A stretch of DNA of 9,352 bases. Origin: Sporomusa silvacetica DSM 10669 (GTDB taxonomy: Bacteria > Bacillota > Negativicutes > Sporomusales > Sporomusaceae). The DNA is taken from contig NZ_LSLK01000016.1 in assembly GCF_002257705.1 (NCBI RefSeq), positions 1 to 9,352 of the forward strand, read 5' to 3'. This document shows positions 5,395-9,352 of the stretch, one piece after another. A program made the position numbers and the translations under genes. Every line of letters starts with the position of its first letter. The stretch's first letter is position 1. Below the pieces are notes generated by a model. It was given only the letters and a program-made list of their open reading frames with translations. It was not told the origin of the DNA and ran no database searches.

Positions 5395-5437
5395 CAAAAC
5401 GCTTACCAATTTATTGTACAGGCTGGTAAGCGTTTTG
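5395..5437 (+). terminator. 14-bp stem-loop after the selenoprotein gene
   Basis: CAAAACGCTTACCA (5395-5408) pairs perfectly with TGGTAAGCGTTTTG (5424-5437) around a 15-base loop. The 3' arm ends in TTTTG followed by TTGC, so the U-rich part is short and partly inside the stem. It lies about 70 bases after the stop at 5324 and is the likely end of that transcript. It could also work in the other direction. Confidence 0.65.
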
Positions 5438-5661
5438 TTGCTATACCGTCTGACAATTGGAAATCGAATAGCATTTTACCTTTCTCTTTTTTTAGAGAAA
5501 GGCTTGTGGCGGATAAGCGATGCGATATGTATCGTCATTTATGGAGTATTCTTGAACAAAGTGAAAACCTTCTATAGGCGCGAGGCTCACGCCGCACCGG
5601 AATCGTGGCTCTGCCAGACCGTATATTCAGTCCTGTTGTCTCAAAGCCTATACATGCAATA
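5438..5661. other. Gene-free stretch with a short hairpin
   Basis: I see no supportable gene here. A 9-bp stem CCTTTCTCT / AGAGAAAGG (5479-5487 with 5494-5502) with a T6 loop is the only clear structure. Open frames exist on both strands but none has a ribosome site. One plus frame starts inside the terminator at 5395-5437 and one minus frame runs into lrgB. Confidence 0.4.
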
Positions 5662-5706
5662 GAGGCTTCCAATTGCGCTAAAAAAATTAGCGTAATTGGA
5701 AGCCTC
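5662..5706 (-). terminator. 20-bp stem-loop downstream of lrgB
   Basis: GAGGCTTCCAATTGCGCTAA (5662-5681) pairs with 5687-5706 over 20 bp with a single G-U, around a loop of five A. It begins 28 bases beyond the lrgB stop on the minus strand. There is no long T-run on the minus side, so it may be a terminator, an mRNA 3'-end stabiliser, or both. Confidence 0.65.
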
Positions 5707-5733
5707 GTTGATTTAGGGATTAAGGTATAAACT

Positions 5734-6429
5734 TTAGGTTGTACCCAGTAGCTGCAATAGAAACGGTACAAACCCAGGGGCAAGGAGGGTTGTAATAATG
5801 CCTGTGAATATCATTGCCAGACTGGCAATGGCTGTTTCCGTTTTTCCATATTCCTGCGCTTTGGCAGTACCTGTTCCGTGAGCGGACACACCAAGAATTA
5901 AGCCTTTTGTTATGGGGCTGACATGTTTCAGCCAGTGGAAAACCAAGGGGCTCAGGATACTGCCGGTAATACCTGTGAAAATTACAAAGGCGGCTGTGAG
6001 CGAGGGAATTCCGCCAAGCTGTCTGGACACATCAATAGCAAGCGGAGTGGTAATAGAGCGGGGTGCAAGACTCTCCATCAGCTGAGGATCTAAATGTAAT
6101 AGCTTTGAAATCAGCAGTGAGGATACCATGGCAAAAACCGCACCGCAAACAATGCTAACGACAAATTCTGGCAAATAGAACCGGAGGATTCTTCTGTATT
6201 TATATAATGGCACAGCCAGAGCTACCGTTGCTGGCTGTAGCATAGAACTTAACCAAGAAGCTCCAGGATCATACAAATCGTAGGAAATATCAAATAGCTT
6301 CAAGCCGGCAATTAGAAGAATTGGGCAACTAAGTATTGGCAGCAGAAACACTGATGAATAGCGGTGATAAAAATGCTGCACCAACTTGTAGAGTATAACT
6401 GTTATAAAGACACTTATCAGTGCAAACAT
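5734..6429 (-). CDS. lrgB: LrgB/CidB-family membrane protein
   Basis: The 231-residue integral membrane protein is normal for the family. About seven hydrophobic segments are visible. The diagnostic motifs are PRSITTPLAIDVSRQLGG (about residues 122-139) and the SAHGTGTAKAQEYG loop (about 181-194). LrgB/CidB proteins partner LrgA/CidA in the cytoplasmic membrane. The pair was first described as a holin/antiholin-like control of murein hydrolases, and later work on Bacillus and Streptococcus supports pyruvate transport. ATG 6429 has AAGG six bases upstream, formed by the last codons of lrgA, and only three bases separate the genes. No defects seen. Confidence 0.95.
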   Translation of the reverse strand: MFALISVFITVILYKLVQHFYHRYSSVFLLPILSCPILLIAGLKLFDISYDLYDPGASWLSSMLQPATVALAVPLYKYRRILRFYLPEFVVSIVCGAVFAMVSSLLISKLLHLDPQLMESLAPRSITTPLAIDVSRQLGGIPSLTAAFVIFTGITGSILSPLVFHWLKHVSPITKGLILGVSAHGTGTAKAQEYGKTETAIASLAMIFTGIITTLLAPGFVPFLLQLLGTT

Positions 6430-6432
6430 GGA

Positions 6433-6852
6433 TTACCTTCTTTCTCGATAGCGCATGAGTGTTTCTGTTATAGTCCCTACTACCAGCATAACGCCTAGCG
6501 TGCTAATGGTAATAACCAAAAAGAACGCTAACCCGTTTTGTTTCAGTAGCGGCTCAAATTGAATAACAGCAACCGCTGAGGGAATAAAAAAAAGAACCAA
6601 TTCGGCAATTAATAGGCTGGCTCCGGACTCAACCCAGCTAAGCGGCAAAATTCGTAATTCCAGGGCAATAAACAAAAAGACAATACCCAGGATATTTCCC
6701 GGTATTCCCCAGGCTATATGCCGGGAAATGAGATTGCCCAGCCAGGCGATTACCACTAAAAGACTTATTTGGGCAACAATTTTTAAAAGCATCTTGGCCT
6801 TTGCCAGAAATACCGGCGACACTGTAGCTGTTTTCATACAATCTATTTTCAT
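6433..6852 (-). CDS. lrgA: LrgA/CidA-family holin-like membrane protein
   Basis: The protein has 139 residues from ATG 6852; the family is usually 115-150. Four hydrophobic segments are visible, with the typical WGIPGNILGIVFLFIALELR and LPLSWVESGASLLIAELVLF, the latter matching the family's PLxWVExGA...FFIPS signature (FFIPSAVAVI follows). It works with LrgB. The start is uncertain: ATG 6852 and ATG 6837 have no ribosome site, whereas ATG 6792 has AAAGG five bases before it and would give 119 residues. If 6852 is right, translation is probably coupled to the small gene ending 21 bases upstream. The charge-rich tail MRYRERR ends against lrgB. Confidence 0.92.
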   Translation of the reverse strand: MKIDCMKTATVSPVFLAKAKMLLKIVAQISLLVVIAWLGNLISRHIAWGIPGNILGIVFLFIALELRILPLSWVESGASLLIAELVLFFIPSAVAVIQFEPLLKQNGLAFFLVITISTLGVMLVVGTITETLMRYRERR

Positions 6853-6873
6853 AGAATATGGAAAATGGTTTGC

Positions 6874-7035
6874 TTAAGACGGAACAGCAATTTCCCAGAA
6901 CCATTTTTCGCGGGTAATATCACGCGAAATAAATTTTTTCGTAGCAACAGTGGTGTTATCAGCGTCATATTTCTTTGTTTCAGCTTGCTCCTGAGTATTT
7001 ATCGGGCCCAGTACAGTTGTAGTTGCAGTGCTCAT
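6874..7035 (-). CDS. Small 53-residue protein heading the lrgAB operon, unrecognised
   Basis: ATG 7035 is preceded by AAAGGAGG with an 8-base spacer, the best ribosome site of this operon. The frame ends at TAA 6876-6874, 21 bases before lrgA. The protein starts MSTATTTVLGPINTQEQ, is rich in Thr, Lys and acidic residues, and ends with a distinctive segment FISRDITREKWFWEIAVPS. There is no signal peptide or membrane segment, so it is probably cytoplasmic. It lies between the LysR-controlled promoter and lrgA, so it must be cotranscribed with the membrane pair. It could be a partner or regulator of LrgAB, or a leader whose translation opens lrgA. I do not recognise the family. Confidence 0.75.
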   Translation of the reverse strand: MSTATTTVLGPINTQEQAETKKYDADNTTVATKKFISRDITREKWFWEIAVPS

Positions 7036-7081
7036 ATAGATAGCCTCCTTTAATTACGCACAATTTCTTGTGTTGTGTTTT

Positions 7082-7110
7082 ATTGTACTGTCATCGCTCG
7101 TGCAAGTGAA
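7082..7110 (-). promoter_or_regulatory. Promoter of the small gene-lrgA-lrgB operon
   Basis: On the minus strand TTCACT (7110-7105), a 17-base spacer and TACAAT (7087-7082) form a good sigma-A-type promoter. It lies about 47 bases before the ATG at 7035. A start of transcription near 7075 is expected. A small stem CACAA/TTGTG (7059-7063 with 7068-7072) sits in the leader. Confidence 0.6.
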
Positions 7111-7131
7111 ATATATGTTACGCATAGGCCT

Positions 7132-7146
7132 ATTCTCATTGAGAAT
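7132..7146. promoter_or_regulatory. LysR-type (T-N11-A) operator upstream of the lrgAB promoter
   Basis: ATTCTC-ATT-GAGAAT is a 6+6 inverted repeat containing T-N11-A with dyad symmetry, the LTTR consensus. Its centre (7139) lies about 64 bases upstream of the inferred transcription start, the usual place for the LTTR recognition site. A second overlapping dyad CTCATT-GAG-AATGAG occupies 7135-7149. The gene for the probable regulator ends at 7216, immediately upstream. Confidence 0.6.
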
Positions 7147-7190
7147 GAGTCTGTATAATTCTGATCAGTGTGAAAATTAGTAAAAACAAT

Positions 7191-7224
7191 AAAAACTGAG
7201 ACTGCAGGAGCAGCCTCAGTTTTT
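7191..7224 (-). terminator. Intrinsic terminator of the LysR gene
   Basis: On the minus strand AAAAACTGAG pairs with CTCAGTTTTT (7224-7215 with 7200-7191), an inner CTGC/GCAG stem follows after one mismatch, and the loop is four bases. The 3' side runs TTTTT-ATTG-TTTTT. The 5' arm overlaps the stop codon of the LysR gene. It separates that gene from the operon it probably controls. Confidence 0.85.
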
Positions 7225-8139
7225 AGTTGCAATAATATCAATATCCATATCTTTAAAACCAGAAAAAGTACGGGCAAACTGAATCCATTGACGGGCGGAA
7301 TGCGGAAGATAGCGGCCTTTTTTCCATATAACTCCAAATTGCAAGTGAATCGGTTTTCCGGCCAACGGCCTGCTGACTACCTGACTGCTATCCAATTGAC
7401 GGCAAATGCGGGTTGGCAAAAGGACAATTCCTACATTGGCAGCGACGATTTGAATCATAAATTCTAACTGTGAAGTTTCAAACATGATTTTGGGGTCAAA
7501 GCCTTCACTACGGCAACGTTCAATAATCTGGTCATGCAGCCGGAAATCTCTGCTATACAGCACAAAGGATTCTTCCGCCAAATCGGATATAGCAACTGTT
7601 GAATGGGCTGCCAAAGAATGTTCGGGATGCATGACCACTTCCAACGAATTACGTGTAAGCCAAAACATCTCATATAATTCTTCATTGGTAACCGGTGCCG
7701 ATACTATACCGATATCCAATTCACCCTCCTGAATACTTTTTTCAATTGTTATTGAACCAAACTCAAACAACTGAAATTCAATATTAGGATGTTCTTTCTT
7801 AAAAACCCCCAGCACTTGTGAGAACATAGTTACACTGGTAATCGGCGGAAAACCTATGCGGATTTTACCCGACTTTTCCGCTAACAAACCATCGATGTTA
7901 GTAGTAAGGTTATCAAACAACACAACAATTTGCTGTGCTTGCTCCAAAAAGGCAATGCCGGCATCGGTCAGTTCCACATGCTTGGTATCACGATAAAACA
8001 ATTCAATGTTCATTTGCGTTTCTATTTCTTTGATCATTTTACTAATTGACGGTTGGGAGATATGAATTTGCTCGGCTGCTTTTGTGAAATTCCCGCAGCG
8101 GGCCACCGCCATAAAACACTCCAAATGTCTGATTTCCAT
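7216..8139 (-). CDS. LysR-family regulator, CidR-like by context
   Basis: Predicted 307-residue LTTR. The winged helix-turn-helix is at about residues 1-60 (NFTKAAEQIHISQPSISKMI) and the LysR effector domain begins near 88 with KIRIGFPPITSV. A TTG at 8145 is in frame, but GAGGAG is spaced eight bases from ATG 8139 and only two from the TTG, so 8139 is the start (MEIRHLECF, as usual for the family). It lies upstream of lrgAB on the same strand, separated by its own terminator and a dyad operator. That is the layout of cidR and cidAB regulators, where acetate or pyruvate status is sensed. Effector identity is inference from context. Confidence 0.93.
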   Translation of the reverse strand: MEIRHLECFMAVARCGNFTKAAEQIHISQPSISKMIKEIETQMNIELFYRDTKHVELTDAGIAFLEQAQQIVVLFDNLTTNIDGLLAEKSGKIRIGFPPITSVTMFSQVLGVFKKEHPNIEFQLFEFGSITIEKSIQEGELDIGIVSAPVTNEELYEMFWLTRNSLEVVMHPEHSLAAHSTVAISDLAEESFVLYSRDFRLHDQIIERCRSEGFDPKIMFETSQLEFMIQIVAANVGIVLLPTRICRQLDSSQVVSRPLAGKPIHLQFGVIWKKGRYLPHSARQWIQFARTFSGFKDMDIDIIATKN

Positions 8140-8173
8140 AATCAATGCTCCTCATTTTGCACGGGCAGCGAGC

Positions 8174-8202
8174 TTTACAGCCCGGTACACTTCATATGTA
8201 AA
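8174..8202 (-). promoter_or_regulatory. Promoter of the second LysR gene
   Basis: On the minus strand TTTACA (8202-8197), a 17-base spacer and TGTAAA (8179-8174) match sigma-A elements at five and four of six positions. It lies about 35 bases before the ATG at 8139. A CGGGC/GCCCG dyad (8162-8166 with 8180-8184) straddles the -10 and might be a control site. Confidence 0.5.
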
Positions 8203-8250
8203 AAACAAATGCGAATAATATATTTTATATAGATTAAATAGATTGTGTCA

Positions 8251-8343
8251 ATGAAAATAACTAAATCCATGGGCAAGCACCCGGGGAGCAGTTATGCTGA
8301 ATATATAGGTATATCAATTAGACAAATAGCAAGAACCCCTTAA
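8251..8343 (+). pseudogene. Collapsed remnant of a REP-associated transposase gene
   Basis: The 30 codons from ATG 8251 to TAA 8341-8343 contain two blocks that are far apart in the intact protein: SSYAEYIG (compare WSSYGEYIG near 3920-3940) and ISIRQIAR (compare SIRQIARIS near 4205-4225). The roughly 85 residues between them are missing. The DNA of both blocks is still similar to copy B. So an older copy has been reduced by internal deletion. It is not a gene in its present form. Confidence 0.7.
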
Positions 8344-8364
8344 TTTCTGTCTACACACAGGGGT
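8335..8364 (+). other. Stem-loop upstream of the flavin reductase gene
   Basis: ACCCCT (8335-8340) pairs with AGGGGT (8359-8364) across an 18-base loop. It lies 72 bases before the start of the flavin reductase gene and could influence its leader, or be chance. Confidence 0.3.
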
Positions 8365-8436
8365 ATTATGTCCAAAGAATTAGGAACGATATATAGTACT
8401 ATCAGCAATTCATATATTAAGGGGGGTAGCCTATCA

Positions 8437-8994
8437 ATGGAAAAGATTAAACTGCCTAATCGACCAGTTGGTCCGTTCCCTACAGTAATTGCGGGAGTGG
8501 AAGTAAACGGAAAGGCCAATTACGTTACAGTTGGTGCGTGCGGAGTGGTAAGCCTTGATGCAGTGCTATACATATCCTTAAAGAGTACCCATCATTCTCC
8601 CAAGGGCATCAAAGAAAACGGATATTTCAGCGTCAATATGCCCTCGGCAGATATGGCGAAAATCACGGATTATTGTGGCGTTGTGTCGGGAGGGGACATT
8701 GACAAGTCGAAGTTATTTACAGCTTTCTATGATGACCTTGGGAAAGCGCCCATGATTAAGGAATGCCCCATGAATATACTCTGTAACGTTATTAATAGTA
8801 TACAACTGTTTGGCTTTGAAATGTTTTTTGGGGAGATTGTGGCTGTGTATGCGAATGAGCAGTGTATAAGCGAAGGTAAAATAGACCCGCTTAAAGTCAA
8901 TCCTATGATTATGATGGGAACATCTTACTATGATCTAGGGCAAGTGGTGGGTGATTTATTTAAAGAAGGTATTTGCAAATTAGCTGCTGACTGA
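8437..8994 (+). CDS. Flavin reductase / flavoredoxin-like FMN-binding protein
   Basis: The 185-residue protein has the normal length of the flavin-reductase-like split-barrel family. These proteins bind FMN and pass electrons, either as NAD(P)H:flavin reductases or, in anaerobes, as flavoredoxin-type carriers. Motifs visible are the N-terminal RPVGPFPTVIAGVEVNGKAN, then TVGACGVVSLDAVLYISLK with the conserved flavin-contact region, and KGIKENGYFSVNMPS. The frame is open to an ATG at 8368, but GGGGGG lies about ten bases before ATG 8437 and the family begins there, so I use 8437. The gene stands alone. It is flanked by transposase remnants on both sides, which hints at a rearranged neighbourhood. 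Electron donor and partner are not visible. Confidence 0.9.
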   Translation: MEKIKLPNRPVGPFPTVIAGVEVNGKANYVTVGACGVVSLDAVLYISLKSTHHSPKGIKENGYFSVNMPSADMAKITDYCGVVSGGDIDKSKLFTAFYDDLGKAPMIKECPMNILCNVINSIQLFGFEMFFGEIVAVYANEQCISEGKIDPLKVNPMIMMGTSYYDLGQVVGDLFKEGICKLAAD

Positions 8995-9008
8995 TAAAAG
9001 GTAGGCAG

Positions 9009-9065
9009 GTGAGAGAAAACGGTAGAAAACCAAGGATATACTACGAGGATGCAATCTTTTTTTAG
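9009..9065 (+). pseudogene. N-terminal fragment of another REP-associated transposase
   Basis: GTG 9009 to TAG 9063-9065 encodes VRENGRKPRIYYEDAIFF. RKPRIYYEDAI matches the start typical of Y1-type REP-associated transposases (xRKPRIxYxGAxYHV). Its sequence differs from the start of copy B (PRTARKKSNSGIYHI), so it comes from a different subfamily. The rest of the gene is missing: from 9066 to 9187 I see only AT-rich sequence without coding support. Confidence 0.55.
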
Positions 9066-9187
9066 ATTCTATGAATATAGTGACTTTAAACTGGCAATAC
9101 TAGATATGTAATAGGTGTCCTCTATAGAATACGAGGGTTGCGAAACATTGAAATGAATAAGCGCGCATACGTAAGCACCATATATAT

Positions 9188-9214
9188 AAACCCCTGCCGG
9201 GAAGGCGGGGGTTT
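9188..9214 (+). terminator. Strong stem-loop terminator used as group IIC intron target
   Basis: AAACCCCTGCC (9188-9198) pairs with GGCGGGGGTTT (9204-9214) over 11 bp with one wobble and a 5-base loop. The following bases (AACTTTGTATT) are T-rich. An intron begins right after them. Stems of this kind are the recognised landing sites of group IIC introns. Confidence 0.8.
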
Positions 9215-9225
9215 AACTTTGTATT

Positions 9226-9352
9226 GTGCGCCCGGCATGGGCGCAGTCTAACGGGTGAAAGTCCCGAGTGCGGGTTAATAGTGCCAAGTACATAGCCTAA
9301 GGCAAGGGTGTCCATCGTGAGATGGAATCTGAAGGAAGCCGGCGGCAAAGCT
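9226..9352 (+). ncRNA. Group IIC intron, 5' part (domain I), cut by window edge
   Basis: The sequence starts with GTGCGCCCGGCATGGGCGCA, a group II 5' boundary followed by the first stem. It continues with the conserved GGGTGAAAGTCCC, CCTAAGGCAAGGGTGTCC and GGAATCTGAAGGAAGC blocks of domain I. From memory these resemble the Oceanobacillus iheyensis group IIC intron closely. The intron begins 11 bases after a terminator stem, the site preference of class C introns. The reverse-transcriptase gene and the 3' domains would be downstream of the window. Completeness cannot be judged. Confidence 0.85.

Noticed and set aside
5414..5783. Two frames of 82 codons between the selenoprotein gene and lrgB
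   Set aside because: The plus frame begins inside a terminator hairpin and the minus frame runs over the 20-bp stem-loop and into lrgB; neither has a ribosome site or a family I recognise.
9100..9348. Minus-strand frame of 82 codons at the window end
   Set aside because: It lies across the terminator and the group IIC intron RNA and looks like an accidental frame in structured RNA.
1..9352. CRISPR array, tRNA or rRNA genes
   Set aside because: No regularly spaced identical repeats, no cloverleaf and no rRNA-like blocks were seen; the repeats present are transposon ends or single dyads.

Overview
The window looks like accessory DNA of an anaerobic, low-to-moderate GC Firmicute. I would guess a Negativicutes (Sporomusa-like) or clostridial genome. 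The grounds are strong AGGAGG-type ribosome binding sites, sigma-A-like promoters, a REP-associated (Y1/HUH) transposase family spread through the region, a UGA that looks like selenocysteine, a bacterial group IIC intron, and an lrgAB operon beside a LysR regulator. The species assignment is inference.

Bases 1-4735 are a decaying mosaic held between two copies of the right end of one transposable element (1-133 and 4157-4290, identical apart from one base). Between them lies a LysR regulator (minus) divergent from a YbaK/EbsC-type aminoacyl-tRNA deacylase gene, which is followed one base later by an EamA-type transporter gene with a 2-nt frameshift. Next come a cupin gene with a 1-nt frameshift, an orphan copy of an EamA gene tail, and a complete but catalytically dead element (3572-4290, 31-bp inverted ends). 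That element abuts the 3' remnant of an ATP-binding/AlbA-type regulator gene, which has its own 1-nt frameshift.

Bases 5025-5324 are the most notable gene: a 99-codon reading frame with an in-frame UGA at codon 32 (C-F-S-UGA-G-G), followed at the right distance by a short stem-loop of the bacterial SECIS kind. I read it as a small CxxU selenoprotein, resembling the CC/Se-motif and HesB-like small proteins. A conventional gene caller would split or miss it.

Bases 5662-8202 are an ordered minus-strand unit. It runs: LysR regulator (own promoter, intrinsic terminator), then an intergenic region with an LTTR box centred near -64 of a good promoter, a previously unlisted 53-residue gene with a strong ribosome binding site, lrgA (cidA-like), lrgB (cidB-like), and a 20-bp stem-loop. 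The expected logic is LysR activation of a membrane export/pyruvate-uptake or murein-hydrolase-control pair.

Bases 8251-9352 hold a transposase remnant, a flavin reductase/flavoredoxin-like gene, a second transposase remnant from the N-terminal end, and a strong terminator stem-loop. The 5' end of a group IIC intron starts 11 bases after that stem and runs off the window.
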